Shown here piece after piece: positions 48,228 to 56,373 of a DNA stretch of 64,000 nt (positions are counted from its first letter, which is position 1; each line of letters opens with the position of its first letter). This stretch comes from Bryobacteraceae bacterium. Lineage in GTDB: Bacteria > Acidobacteriota > Terriglobia > Bryobacterales > Bryobacteraceae. The translations under genes and the position numbers were made by a program. The stretch lies in contig JAIEMJ010000036.1 of NCBI GenBank assembly GCA_019752335.1, positions 124,001-188,000 on the forward strand. Reading direction: 5' to 3'. The notes under the pieces were generated by a model. That model was not told where the DNA came from and did not search any database. It worked only from the letters and a program-made list of their open reading frames with translations.

Positions 48228-50093
48228 ATGCGCGCATTGCCGATTCTCTGGGTGACCCTTGCTTGGCAGAGCCAAGCTTGTGAGAACCCCAAGACTTATA
48301 TCCCCTGCAACATCGCTTACGAACTCACCCCGGCCGAGGCCGCGGCTCATCCCAATCCCTTTCAGTCGCTCAAGTTCTATGCCGAGGTGAAGTCGCCACG
48401 CTTTAAGACGTACCTCGTTCCCGCCTTCTGGGACGGTGGCCGCAAGCTGATTCTCCGCTTCACGCCCAACGAAGCCGGACGCTGGGAGTGGCGCCTTACC
48501 AGCGACCTCGCCCGCCTCCAAAACCAGACCGGTTCCGTCGAAGCGACCGACTCCGACGCCCAGCCCTTCATCGAGCCCGCCAACGTCCACCACTGGGGCT
48601 ACACCGAACGCCTCAAGGCCCATCTGTGGATGGGCGACACCCTGCTGCGCTTTGGCTACCTTGATCGCGCCCTCTTCGAGCGCATCATCGACGCCCGCGC
48701 CGCTCAGAAGTTTAACCATGTCCGCGCGCTGCTCTCGCCCTGGGAAGAGCCCGTCGCGCACGCGTTCAAAAGCGCTGACGAGCCGAACCCCGAGTACCTG
48801 CGGGAGTTCGAGAGCCGAATCGCCTACGCCAATCAGAAAGGCATCATCGTCGATCTGATCCTCGGCGCGGGCCGCAATGACCTCGCCAAGTTCTTCCCCA
48901 ATTGGCAACAGCGCGAACGCTTCGTCTCCTACCTCACGGCGCGTCTGGCCGGCTACAACATCACCTGGCAGGTGGTGCAGAACTTCGAGGAGTACACTGG
49001 CGGCCGCGCCTTCGTTAAGGAAGTCGGCCTGCTGCTCAAGAAGCACGACCCGTACAACCACCCGCGCACCTCGCATGCCCAGCGCACCTCCGCCCCCCTG
49101 CAAGGCGACGGCTGGCAGACGTATCTCACCTACCAATCCTCCGACGACGGCCTTGGCGCCATTGAGCATCAGCTTTACGCGGTGCCGCAAGTGAATGCCG
49201 AGTTCGCCTACGAGGACTCCGGCGGCGGCCGCGCCGCGCCCCACCACGTCGACTTCGAAACCTTCCGCAAACGCCTCTGGAACAACACCATGAACGGCGC
49301 CTATCCGGTGTTCGGGAACACGGGCAGCGCCGGCGCCGGCAAGCTTCCGGTCTCCGACAAGTTCCTCGATTCGCCCGGCGCCAAGGCCATGGCCGCCTGG
49401 CATGACTTCTTCGCCAACACGCGTTACTGGGAACTCGAGCCCTTCTTCAACGTCGATGGCGGCCGCGCTCTGGCGCTCGAGCGCGTCTTCGGCGAAGGCG
49501 AGGACGAAGAGGGCGAAGGCATTGAGTACATCGTCTACGTCGAGAATCCGCGCCTGATTGAAGTGGGCGTGCGCAAGCACACGTATCAGGTCTATTGGTT
49601 CAACCCCGCCACGGGCGAGAAGATCAAAGGCAAGGACTGGAAGGGTGAGCGCTTCGTTGCCGAGCCGCCCACCAAAACGCACGACTGGGTGCTGCACCTC
49701 TCGCGCGACGGCAAGAAAGAGGGCATGCTCCGCAGCTATAAGTTCGATTCGCGGCCCAACCTGCTGCAAGAGGTGGAAGGCAATACGCCGCGCGTACCCT
49801 TCGCCATCGCCGAGCCCGCCGGCGACACCATTTCGCTCGCCCAAGCCACGAAGTTCGAGGCCAAGCTCACCCGGCAGGCGCGCGCCACGCGCACCATGCT
49901 CTACGTCTGGACCGGTGAAGTCGCCGCCGATGGCCAGGGCTTTCGCGTCCTCGGCGCCGGGCCCGCGGGGACGCTCGCCCTCTCGCCTGAATTGGCCACG
50001 CGCTACCCGGCCGTCCTGAACTTGCGTCTTACCGGCATGAATGCGAACGGCAAGGTCTACACCGTCGACAAAGTCTTCCGGCTGGTGCCCTAA
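48228..50093 (+). CDS. Secreted DUF5060/glycoside-hydrolase-like protein
   Basis: Protein of 621 residues with a signal peptide (MRALPILWVTLAWQSQA). Residues about 25-120 form a DUF5060-type beta domain ('FYAEVKSPRF', 'GGRKLILRFTPNEAGRWEW'). A TIM-barrel-like part follows ('MGDTLLRFGYLDRALFERI', 'DARAAQKFNHVRALLSPWEE', 'ITWQVVQNFEEYTGG', 'HPRTSHAQRTSA', 'NAEFAYEDSGGG'), resembling DUF4038/apiosidase-type GH enzymes with candidate acids in NFEEY and YEDSG. The C-terminal 150 residues are beta-rich. It probably cleaves a plant or microbial glycan. ATG 48228 is chosen for the signal peptide. It ends 2 bp before tsaB. Confidence 0.78.
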   Translation: MRALPILWVTLAWQSQACENPKTYIPCNIAYELTPAEAAAHPNPFQSLKFYAEVKSPRFKTYLVPAFWDGGRKLILRFTPNEAGRWEWRLTSDLARLQNQTGSVEATDSDAQPFIEPANVHHWGYTERLKAHLWMGDTLLRFGYLDRALFERIIDARAAQKFNHVRALLSPWEEPVAHAFKSADEPNPEYLREFESRIAYANQKGIIVDLILGAGRNDLAKFFPNWQQRERFVSYLTARLAGYNITWQVVQNFEEYTGGRAFVKEVGLLLKKHDPYNHPRTSHAQRTSAPLQGDGWQTYLTYQSSDDGLGAIEHQLYAVPQVNAEFAYEDSGGGRAAPHHVDFETFRKRLWNNTMNGAYPVFGNTGSAGAGKLPVSDKFLDSPGAKAMAAWHDFFANTRYWELEPFFNVDGGRALALERVFGEGEDEEGEGIEYIVYVENPRLIEVGVRKHTYQVYWFNPATGEKIKGKDWKGERFVAEPPTKTHDWVLHLSRDGKKEGMLRSYKFDSRPNLLQEVEGNTPRVPFAIAEPAGDTISLAQATKFEAKLTRQARATRTMLYVWTGEVAADGQGFRVLGAGPAGTLALSPELATRYPAVLNLRLTGMNANGKVYTVDKVFRLVP

Positions 50094-50095
50094 GC

Positions 50096-50725
50096 GTGCG
50101 TGTGCTGGCGCTCGATACCACCACGGAGCGGGGCTCGCTGGCTTTGCTCGCGGACGGCGAGTTACTCGAAGAGAGCGAACTGCTCGGGCCCGACGGCTTT
50201 GCGCAGATCCTCTTTCCCGCGATTGTCGAACTGCTGCGGCGGCACGGCTGCACGCTTCCGGATATCGGCCTCTTCGCGGCGGCGGCGGGGCCGGGTTCGT
50301 TCACGGGAGTCCGGGTGGGCGTGACGGCGGTGAAGGGCTTGGCGGAAGCCACGGGACGCCCGGCGCAGGCTATCTCGAACCTGCGCGCCTTAGCGGATCA
50401 GGGCACAGCTAACGTGCGCCTGCCGCTGATTCACGCGCGGCGGGGCGAAGTCTACCTGGGCCATTACGACGCGTCGCTGCGGGCGCTGGAGCCCGAGCGC
50501 AATGGGCAGCTATCCGCGTTGATTCCTGTGCCGGCAGCGGGCATCGTTTGCCAGGCAGCTTGGCCGGAACTCGCGGCGTCGGGTTTGGCCTATGAATTGG
50601 CCGCGCGGCCCTTGGCCGGCAGCGTGGCCAGGCTGGCCCTCGCCGAGGGTGGCGGCGACCCCGCCGCGCTCGACGCCAACTATGTTCGCCGGTCCGACGC
50701 CGACGGCCGCTGGCACGACACTTGA
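50096..50725 (+). CDS. tsaB: tRNA threonylcarbamoyladenosine biosynthesis protein TsaB
   Basis: ASKHA-fold protein of 209 residues: 'MRVLALDTTTERGSLALLAD' phosphate-1 region, 'AAAAGPGSFTGVRVGVTAVK' signature, and 'PLIHARRGEVYLGHYD'. It acts with TsaD and TsaE in making t6A at position 37 of ANN-decoding tRNAs; those partners are not in the window. The start is GTG 50096, 2 bp after the upstream stop. The 3' end overlaps the convergent PEP-CTERM gene by 46 bp. Confidence 0.93.
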   Translation: MRVLALDTTTERGSLALLADGELLEESELLGPDGFAQILFPAIVELLRRHGCTLPDIGLFAAAAGPGSFTGVRVGVTAVKGLAEATGRPAQAISNLRALADQGTANVRLPLIHARRGEVYLGHYDASLRALEPERNGQLSALIPVPAAGIVCQAAWPELAASGLAYELAARPLAGSVARLALAEGGGDPAALDANYVRRSDADGRWHDT

Positions 50726-51297
50726 GTGCGGCGGCGGTAGCCGCCAATCAGCAGTAGAGCGCCGCCCACCAAGGCCATCGTTGACGCCTCGGGCGTCATC
50801 ACGGTCACACCGACGTTATCCAGATAGAAGTAGCCGGGGTCGTGTCGGTAGACGAAGCTCAGCGTGGTGCTGGGTCCGCTCGCTACCAGGTTCAACGCTG
50901 AAAAACTCGTCCAGCCAAAGGCGTTGGCGTTGTTGATGTTCAGCGAAGCGATCGCGCCCCCATTCCAAAATACATCCAGTTGGTTCGGTGTATTGCCGGT
51001 GGCGCGCAGTTGGTAGTTAAGCGCGTAACGCGTGCCCGCAATCGTCGTCAGCGTCTGCGTCAAAGAACCTGTGCTCCCCACCGGACCGATATAGGCCTGA
51101 TAGGTGCCGGACGCCGCGCCGCCCGCCAGAATGCCCGTGAAACCAGTGTTGCCCGCCAGCGTCCAGCCGCTCAACGTGCCCGTTTCGAAGTCGCCGTTGG
51201 TCACCAGGTTCACGCTGGCCGCCGTCTGGATCACCAGATTGGGCAGCGGAAACTCCGCCGCCGAAGCTGCTCGAACCAACAGCCCCAGCCACGCCAT
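50680..51297 (-). CDS. PEP-CTERM sorting-domain protein
   Basis: Secreted protein of 205 residues. Signal peptide from MAWLGLLVRAASAAEF, a jelly-roll carbohydrate-binding-like domain ('SVNLVTNGDFETGTLSGWTL', 'YALNYQLRATGNT', 'SFVYRHDPGYFYLDNVGVTV') and the C-terminal sorting signal 'TPEASTMALVGGALLLIGGY' followed by RRR. Exosortase/PEP-CTERM proteins are linked to exopolysaccharide; no exosortase gene lies here. After the Arg cluster there is an unusual 15-residue tail read over the end of tsaB. ATG 51297 is supported by TATCCT 7 nt upstream. Confidence 0.8.
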   Translation of the reverse strand: MAWLGLLVRAASAAEFPLPNLVIQTAASVNLVTNGDFETGTLSGWTLAGNTGFTGILAGGAASGTYQAYIGPVGSTGSLTQTLTTIAGTRYALNYQLRATGNTPNQLDVFWNGGAIASLNINNANAFGWTSFSALNLVASGPSTTLSFVYRHDPGYFYLDNVGVTVMTPEASTMALVGGALLLIGGYRRRTQVSCQRPSASDRRT

Positions 51298-51304
51298 TCG
51301 TACT

Positions 51305-51310
51305 AGGATA
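51305..51310 (-). promoter_or_regulatory. -10 hexamer of the PEP-CTERM gene
   Basis: TATCCT on the minus strand, seven bases, then ATG 51297. The spacer is part of the repeated TCGTACTAGGA word. Confidence 0.35.
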
Positions 51311-51372
51311 CGGTCTGCACCTTTAACCACTAACCGGAGTATGCCGTTCCACAACTAAGGGAGTAAATGAGG

Positions 51373-51388
51373 GAATCGTACTAGGACC
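51373..51388. repeat. 16-bp exact repeat, copy 2
   Basis: GAATCGTACTAGGACC, identical to 34663-34678, lying in the 233-bp gap between the PEP-CTERM and kinase genes. I see nothing else in that gap. Confidence 0.5.
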
Positions 51389-51530
51389 GATGCGCTACAG
51401 GCTTTCTCAGGTCCTGGCGACATCCCGCTTAGTCCCCAGGTTCATTGAGGTTAGCCTCGTCTGCCAGGGGATCGGATCTCAGGTTTCCGGTATCGTCGGG
51501 CTCAGGGTTCTAGGGCGAAATTGTCGGCAG

Positions 51531-52481
51531 CTACTCTTTTTCGTTAGGTACTTCCGACAGACTTACTTGCGCGCCCGCCAGGCGGTAAGCCTCGATCAGG
51601 GCGCCTGCCGCTGGGCCATAACGAGGCGAAATCACCTTTTGGCCTTCGGTTAGTTCCATCAGTTGCGTAAAGCGTTCGCGCAACAATTCGCTGCGCCAAA
51701 CGCCGCCGATCGGGGCCACCGCTACTGGCTCGGGCTCGACGAAGAGTTGGCCATACACGGCCGCGGCGTACCCGGCTAGCTGCTGCGCCGCCGACGTCAA
51801 CAGCGACAGCGCCACTTCGTCGCCTTCGCGCGCCACTTCATCCACCAGCTTCGAGAAGCGCGCGATGCGCGGCCGCGGATAGTCGCTGGAGTAGAAGCGA
51901 TGCAGCAAGTCATTCGCGTCTGTTGCGCCCGTCTCCGCCAGCAACCGGTCATGCAGCGCCGTTCGCGGACCCCAGCCTTCGTGCTGGCGCAAGGCCGCGC
52001 GGAGCGCCTGGCGCGTCAGATCAAAGCCGCCACCTTCGTCGCCGAAGACGTAGCCCCAACCGCCCGCGCGGCCCGTCTTCCCGGCCGCGTTGCGGCCAAA
52101 CGAAAGCTGTCCCGTGCCGGCAATGGCGATGATGCCAGGCGCGCCCGCCGTCGCGCCGGCCAGGGCAATCAGGCCGTCGTGGGTGACGAAGCTTCGCTCG
52201 CTGCGCACCAGTTCGCCCAGCAAGGTCTCTTTGTCCGCCGGGCCGCCGCTGAAGCCGGCGCAGACGGCGGCAAATTTCGTCTCGGCCAACGGCACACCGG
52301 CTTGTTCGCAAGCGAGTCCGACGCAGCCCAGAATCGCGCCGGTGAACTTGGCGCGGCCATCGCCGGTCTTCACATGGTTACAAGGGCCGCCGCGCCCGTA
52401 GCCGACGACTCGACCGGTCTCATCGCCGATCACCGCCGTGGTGGATGATTGCCCGCCATCGATGCCGAGAAAGAATTTCAC
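51531..52481 (-). CDS. BadF/BcrA-type ATPase, N-acetylglucosamine kinase-like
   Basis: ASKHA-superfamily protein of 316 residues: 'FFLGIDGGQSSTTAVIGDE' (phosphate-1), 'AVCAGFSGG', 'IIAIAGTGQLSFGRN' (phosphate-2 region), 'GWGYVFGDEGGGFDLTRQAL' and 'VAVAPIGGVW'. The GDEGGG and IAGTG motifs are typical of eukaryote-like and bacterial N-acetylglucosamine kinases in the BadF family, suggesting phosphorylation of an amino sugar from cell-wall recycling. GTG 52481 is the right start; the longer frame to 52526 runs through an intergenic hairpin. Confidence 0.85.
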   Translation of the reverse strand: MKFFLGIDGGQSSTTAVIGDETGRVVGYGRGGPCNHVKTGDGRAKFTGAILGCVGLACEQAGVPLAETKFAAVCAGFSGGPADKETLLGELVRSERSFVTHDGLIALAGATAGAPGIIAIAGTGQLSFGRNAAGKTGRAGGWGYVFGDEGGGFDLTRQALRAALRQHEGWGPRTALHDRLLAETGATDANDLLHRFYSSDYPRPRIARFSKLVDEVAREGDEVALSLLTSAAQQLAGYAAAVYGQLFVEPEPVAVAPIGGVWRSELLRERFTQLMELTEGQKVISPRYGPAAGALIEAYRLAGAQVSLSEVPNEKE

Positions 52482-52498
52482 GTCACTTTGTCCCAGGT

Positions 52499-52514
52499 GC
52501 GGGCTCAAGCCCGC
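52499..52514. repeat. Intergenic GC hairpin (GCGGGCTCAAGCCCGC)
   Basis: 7-bp perfect arms around CA, in the 44-bp gap between yhhQ and the kinase gene. Same style as the hairpins at 28780 and 34718. It has no T-run. Confidence 0.5.
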
Positions 52515-52525
52515 AACCACTAACA

Positions 52526-53239
52526 CTAAGCCGGCTCACTGGACTTCGAGAACGGGTTAAAGTCCGTGTGGCGGTCGAAGACATCCACCTTTTCCGCCCG
52601 CTTGAGCGCGTTCACCACCAGATACGTCACCGGAGTGAGAGCCGCTTCGTAGATTACCTTAGTGCCGTAGCCGCCGATGATCAGCTTCATGATCGTATCG
52701 AAGCTCTCCTTGCCCGCGAAGATGATCGTGATCACCACCACGGTGTCGATCAACTGGCCGACCACCGTGGAGCCGATCGTGCGCATCCACAGGTGCTTTC
52801 CGTTGGTCATTACCTTCAGCTTAGCCAGGACGAACGAATTGGCGAACTCACCGCACCAGTAAGCCACTAGGCTCGCAATCACAATCCGCGGCACCGCCCC
52901 AAAAAACATTTCGAAGGCCGGTTGTTTGTCCGCCCATACCGGCGCCGGCGGCAGCCAGACGGCTAGCGCGCTAAACAAAGCCATCAGCACCGACGCGAAG
53001 AAGCCCGTCCAGATCGCGCGCTTCGACGCCGAGTAGCCGTACACCTCCGTAAAGACGTCGCCGAAAATGTACGTCAGCGGAAAGAGTGCTTGCGCCCCGC
53101 TCACGTACACAGGTTCCGTCAACGGCCAGAACGGACCAATGACACAGATCTTTTGCGCAATCAAATTCGACACTAGCAACACCGTGACGAATGCGTTCAC
53201 GAACAGATCGAAATATTTGAATCGGACGAATTTCTCCAC
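52526..53239 (-). CDS. yhhQ: Queuosine precursor transporter (YhhQ family)
   Basis: Membrane protein of 237 residues with about six helices: 'LFVNAFVTVLLVSNLIAQKI', 'LFPLTYIFGDVFTEVYGYSA' (family signature), 'VIASLVAYWCGEFANSFVLA' and 'GQLIDTVVVITIIFAG' (the conserved Q-x2-D-T-x5-I). Family members take up 7-cyano-7-deazaguanine or 7-aminomethyl-7-deazaguanine for queuosine. The start is GTG 53239, with AAGAGG about 10 nt upstream. No queuosine biosynthesis gene is adjacent. Confidence 0.93.
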   Translation of the reverse strand: MEKFVRFKYFDLFVNAFVTVLLVSNLIAQKICVIGPFWPLTEPVYVSGAQALFPLTYIFGDVFTEVYGYSASKRAIWTGFFASVLMALFSALAVWLPPAPVWADKQPAFEMFFGAVPRIVIASLVAYWCGEFANSFVLAKLKVMTNGKHLWMRTIGSTVVGQLIDTVVVITIIFAGKESFDTIMKLIIGGYGTKVIYEAALTPVTYLVVNALKRAEKVDVFDRHTDFNPFSKSSEPA

Positions 53240-53288
53240 TAGGCCTCTTAGGATGCCATAACGGATCCGCGCGCGCCAGAATTCCCGT

Positions 53289-54029
53289 TTACTTTGCGCA
53301 AGGGTTGCGCGTCTCCTTGGCGCAATGCGGCGCCGTGCAGATCTCCACCACCGCGCAACCGTTGGCCACCGGTACTTCTTCTTCCACCTGATTCGGACGG
53401 CGGATCGTCAGCCAACCCAGCCGGACGTTGGCGTCCTTGCCCAGCGACAAAACGTACTCCTTGCGGGCGCCGCTGGCCTTCACGAAATCGGCATTCGTCA
53501 GCAGCTTCTCATCGGCCTTGGGCGTCTTCTCGGCGGCGACTACCCAGCCCTTCTTGCCGGTCTTCGTGTAGTCCACCACCAGCGAGTCTCCGGAATCGGT
53601 GATCCAGGGCGTCATATCGCGGCGATAGAGCGCCAACTGCGGCGAAGGAAACTTGGTGGTGTCGTAGTCACCCCAGCCGTCGCCGGTCTTCTTTTCGAGG
53701 TGGACTTCGAGCACATCGGTCTCGGCCAACGTCACTTTCTTGCTCTGCTTCATGGTGTCCCCGTCGGGCAAGTAGACGCGGACCTCCTTGTCGCCACCCG
53801 CGGCGGGCGACGTCAGGCAGCAGCCATAGATGCCCGTCAGCCTTTCGATGGGAAAGACGTTGGCGCGAAAAAGCAGGCGCGCGGATCCGTCCGTCAGGAA
53901 GACGGGCTCATCCGCCACGGCCACGGCAGCCTTCGGCGTTGCGTCTGGGGTCTCGGTCTTGGTCCCTCCACAGGATCCTAATAAGAACGCCAAGCCGAGT
54001 ACTGGCGTCCATCTTCTCCACGGGTGCAT
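53289..54029 (-). CDS. Hypothetical lipoprotein, Cys-rich C-terminus
   Basis: Protein of 246 residues with a lipobox (LLGSC, lipidation at Cys20) after a short signal. The mature part is beta-rich and charged. 'RLTGIYGCCLTSPAAGG' contains a Cys pair, and the C-terminus 'NGCAVVEICTAPHCAKETRN' plus a last Cys gives four more, so disulfides or metal binding are possible. I do not recognise a family. ATG 54029; the TATAAT on this strand lies 12 nt upstream and is shared with the divergent gene at 54055. Confidence 0.7.
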   Translation of the reverse strand: MHPWRRWTPVLGLAFLLGSCGGTKTETPDATPKAAVAVADEPVFLTDGSARLLFRANVFPIERLTGIYGCCLTSPAAGGDKEVRVYLPDGDTMKQSKKVTLAETDVLEVHLEKKTGDGWGDYDTTKFPSPQLALYRRDMTPWITDSGDSLVVDYTKTGKKGWVVAAEKTPKADEKLLTNADFVKASGARKEYVLSLGKDANVRLGWLTIRRPNQVEEEVPVANGCAVVEICTAPHCAKETRNPCAK

Positions 54030-54041
54030 GAACTATGCGCC

Positions 54042-54049
54042 ATTATAGT
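54042..54049. promoter_or_regulatory. Overlapping divergent -10 elements
   Basis: ATTATAGT: on the plus strand TATAGT (54044-54049) is 5 nt before TTG 54055; on the minus strand TATAAT (54047-54042) is 12 nt before ATG 54029. One AT-rich core appears to serve both genes, as in the promoter at 10119. Confidence 0.45.
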
Positions 54050-54054
54050 GAGAT

Positions 54055-54438
54055 TTGGCGGCGGACGCTATGCGCAAAGACCAACTTCAGCAAGAACGGC
54101 TCATTAGGAAAAACTCACGGCAGCCCTCCGAGTGGCGCGATCGCGAGATCGAACGGATGATTCGCTCGATTCCGAAGGGCAAAGTCTCTTCGTATTCGGC
54201 CGTCGCCGCGGCGGCGGGTTATCCGCTCTACCATCGCCTGGTAGCCAAACTCCTACGCGGCTGCGGCGACCGTCTCCCTTGGCATCGCGTCCTCGGCGCC
54301 GACGGCGCCATTCGCCTCCACCACGACGCCGCCTACGAGCAGCGCCTGCGCCTGGAAATGGAGGGCGTCAAGTTCGTAGGCCGGCGCGTCGACCTCTCGA
54401 TGCACCTGCACCAATTTCGCCCGTGGGAGGAGGAGTAA
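54055..54438 (+). CDS. Alkyltransferase-like protein (ATL, MGMT homolog)
   Basis: Protein of 127 residues in the O6-alkylguanine-DNA alkyltransferase family. The DNA-binding domain is present ('IRSIPKGKVSSYSAVAAAAG', 'HRLVAKLLRGCGDRLPWHRV'). The active-site motif reads PWHRV, with Trp where true alkyltransferases have Cys (PCHRV). Proteins of this kind cannot remove the alkyl group; they flip damaged bases and recruit nucleotide excision repair. The start may be TTG 54055 (5 nt from TATAGT) or ATG 54070. The N-terminal 25 residues are unusually charged. Confidence 0.88.
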   Translation: MAADAMRKDQLQQERLIRKNSRQPSEWRDREIERMIRSIPKGKVSSYSAVAAAAGYPLYHRLVAKLLRGCGDRLPWHRVLGADGAIRLHHDAAYEQRLRLEMEGVKFVGRRVDLSMHLHQFRPWEEE

Positions 54439-54441
54439 ACT
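54436..54441 (+). promoter_or_regulatory. -10 hexamer of the DUF362 gene
   Basis: TAAACT begins with the stop codon of the ATL gene and is followed by six bases and ATG 54448. Confidence 0.38.
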
Positions 54442-54447
54442 AAAGCC

Positions 54448-55701
54448 ATGGATGTTACGCGCCGTCATCTTCTCACCCTTGCTCCCGCGGCATTAGCCGC
54501 ACCTGCCGCGGCGGCCCGTTTGCCCAAGAGCCAATTCGCGCTGCATCCTTTCCTCGTGGCCAATCCCAAGGCCGTCTTCATTCAGCGCACCAAGGTGCCG
54601 CACAAGATGGACGAGCCCGCCAAGCTCCAGGCCGGTTTGCAACTGGCGCGCGAAGTGCTCGTCCCGGTTGATCGTGGTGGCGTGCCCACTTCGCACCGCA
54701 TCGTGCTCAAACCCAATTTCACCTCCGTGCGCTCCAAGGATCGCCCCGACGTCGAGAACTGGGGCACCGGCACCGACGCCCAATTCTACGAAGGCATGGT
54801 GATGGGCCTGCGTGAACTCGGCCTGAAGAAATTCCATTGGGTGGAAGCCAACGGCTTCAACACCTGGAACTACCGCGGCTTCGTCGACATCAACGAGCGG
54901 CATGGCATCGAGATGAACGAGCCGGACCGCCGCGCGCGGAACTTCCGCGACGCCTACGAAATGAATTGGCACCAAGTGGCGGAGCCCGTCGTCTACAAGC
55001 GCATCCCCCACTTCGCGCCCGTCGGCGAGCCCGACACCTGGCTGCTCAACATCGCCAAGTGGAAGTCGCACGGGATGTGCATGACGCTCTCCGTGAAGAA
55101 TCTCCAGGGCCTGGTGGTGAAGCCCTTCGTCCGCTTCTGCCCCGGTTGGAGCGGCGTTACCGGCGTGCCGGCCTGGATGAAGCCGGACATTCATCAAAAC
55201 GTCGAAAAGGTCGTAAACACGTTCTTTGACGAGCACAAGCGCAAAGGCTTCGCCCGTTATGATTCGGTGGCGCCGCTGAGTCCGGTGCATCAGGAGATTT
55301 GGGCGCACAAGACCTGTGACCACATGCAGACGGTGAAATCCGGCCTCTCGATCATCGAGGGCATCTACGGCCGCGACGGCGACGGCTTCGGTGTGGGCAA
55401 CGATCATTTGACCAATCTGGTAATGTTCGGCCAGGACAAATTCCGGCTGGACATAGTGGGAATGTATCTCGGCGGCCACGAGCCCGGCAACGTCAATCTC
55501 TTTCGCATCGCTAAGGAGCGCGGGTTGATCGACACCATCAATCCGTGGGAGGTGGAAGTCTACGAATGGGTAAACGGCGCTCCCGTCCGCCGCAAACTGT
55601 CCGACTTCACCCGTACGCCCCTGAAGACCTACTATCTGCAAAAAGCCGGCGAACCGAAGTATCACCTGGTAAATGAGCGTTTCGACTACGATAAGGCGTA
55701 A
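54448..55701 (+). CDS. DUF362 domain protein with Tat signal
   Basis: Protein of 417 residues. A Tat-like signal (TRRHLLTLAPAALAAPAAAA) precedes a DUF362 domain: 'HRIVLKPNFTSVRSKDRP', 'FYEGMVMGLRELG', 'LNIAKWKSHGMCMTLSVKNL', 'GLSIIEGIYGRDGDGFG' and 'DIVGMYLGGHEPGN'. Some DUF362 proteins are fused to ferredoxin modules, but no Fe-S cysteines are seen here. The function is not established; export of a folded, perhaps cofactor-bearing protein is implied. The following esterase gene starts 5 bp after its stop. Confidence 0.85.
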   Translation: MDVTRRHLLTLAPAALAAPAAAARLPKSQFALHPFLVANPKAVFIQRTKVPHKMDEPAKLQAGLQLAREVLVPVDRGGVPTSHRIVLKPNFTSVRSKDRPDVENWGTGTDAQFYEGMVMGLRELGLKKFHWVEANGFNTWNYRGFVDINERHGIEMNEPDRRARNFRDAYEMNWHQVAEPVVYKRIPHFAPVGEPDTWLLNIAKWKSHGMCMTLSVKNLQGLVVKPFVRFCPGWSGVTGVPAWMKPDIHQNVEKVVNTFFDEHKRKGFARYDSVAPLSPVHQEIWAHKTCDHMQTVKSGLSIIEGIYGRDGDGFGVGNDHLTNLVMFGQDKFRLDIVGMYLGGHEPGNVNLFRIAKERGLIDTINPWEVEVYEWVNGAPVRRKLSDFTRTPLKTYYLQKAGEPKYHLVNERFDYDKA

Positions 55702-55706
55702 GCCAA

Positions 55707-56372
55707 GTGTCTCGTCTCTTTCTTTCGATCACGTTGCTCGTCCTGGTCTCATGCGCGCCACCCGCGCCCGCCCCAGTTCCTGAGGTAGCTCCCGCCCAGG
55801 TGGTAGTCACGCCAGTTGATACACGACCCGTCATCGTCGCTTTTGGCGATAGCCTCTCCGCCGGCTATGGCGAGGAGAACGGCAAGAGCTTCCCGGACTT
55901 CCTACAGCAATTGCTCGACCAGCGCGGCTATCGTTATCGCGTCGCCAACCAAGGCATCAGCGGCGATACCACCACCGGCGGACGGGCGCGCGTGGGGGTC
56001 GCCTTGGCGCTGAAGCCGGCTGTCGTGATTCTCGAACTCGGCGGCAACGATGGACTGCGCGGCTTAGCCTTGAAGCAGACCCGCGAGAACCTGGAGGCCA
56101 TGGCCACCGAGTTTTCGCAGGCGGGCGCCAAGTTACTCATCGCCGGCATCACCCTCCCGCCCAACTATGGCGCCGACTACATCCGCGACTTCGAGCGCAT
56201 CTACAGCACCACCGCCAAGCAGCACCGGGCACCCTTGATTCCGTTCCTGCTGTCGCCCGCCATCGCTGAGCCAGGGGCCATGCAGGCTGACGGCATCCAT
56301 CCCACGGCGAAGGGCAATCAACTCGTCGCCCAACTGGTGTTCCGTTACCTGGAGCCGCTGCTGAAACGCTAA
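55707..56372 (+). CDS. GDSL-family arylesterase/lysophospholipase (TesA-like lipoprotein)
   Basis: SGNH hydrolase of 221 residues with a lipobox (LVLVSC, lipidated Cys16) and a Pro/Val-rich linker. All four catalytic blocks are present: 'VAFGDSLSAGYG' (Ser), 'NQGISGDTT' (Gly), 'ILELGGNDGLRG' (Asn) and 'MQADGIHPTAKG' (Asp and His). That is the TesA pattern of periplasmic thioesterase/arylesterase. GTG 55707 follows the DUF362 stop by 5 bp, so they are likely co-transcribed. It is a useful active comparison for the inactivated SGNH protein at 58341. Confidence 0.92.
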   Translation: MSRLFLSITLLVLVSCAPPAPAPVPEVAPAQVVVTPVDTRPVIVAFGDSLSAGYGEENGKSFPDFLQQLLDQRGYRYRVANQGISGDTTTGGRARVGVALALKPAVVILELGGNDGLRGLALKQTRENLEAMATEFSQAGAKLLIAGITLPPNYGADYIRDFERIYSTTAKQHRAPLIPFLLSPAIAEPGAMQADGIHPTAKGNQLVAQLVFRYLEPLLKR

Positions 56373-56373
56373 G

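Noticed and set aside
48201-49844. Minus-strand open frame of 547 codons
   Set aside because: It is the antisense shadow of the DUF5060/GH-like gene, which has a signal peptide and family motifs. The minus frame gives low-complexity Gly/Ala/Glu sequence with no motif.
51390-51653. Plus-strand 87-codon frame in the PEP-CTERM/kinase gap
   Set aside because: It runs into the antisense of the kinase gene, has no ribosome site, and the Leu/Arg/Cys-rich product looks random.
53240-53288. preQ1 riboswitch before yhhQ
   Set aside because: Only 49 bp separate the genes; there is no pseudoknot-forming A-rich tail. An AAGAGG ribosome site explains the only suggestive bases.
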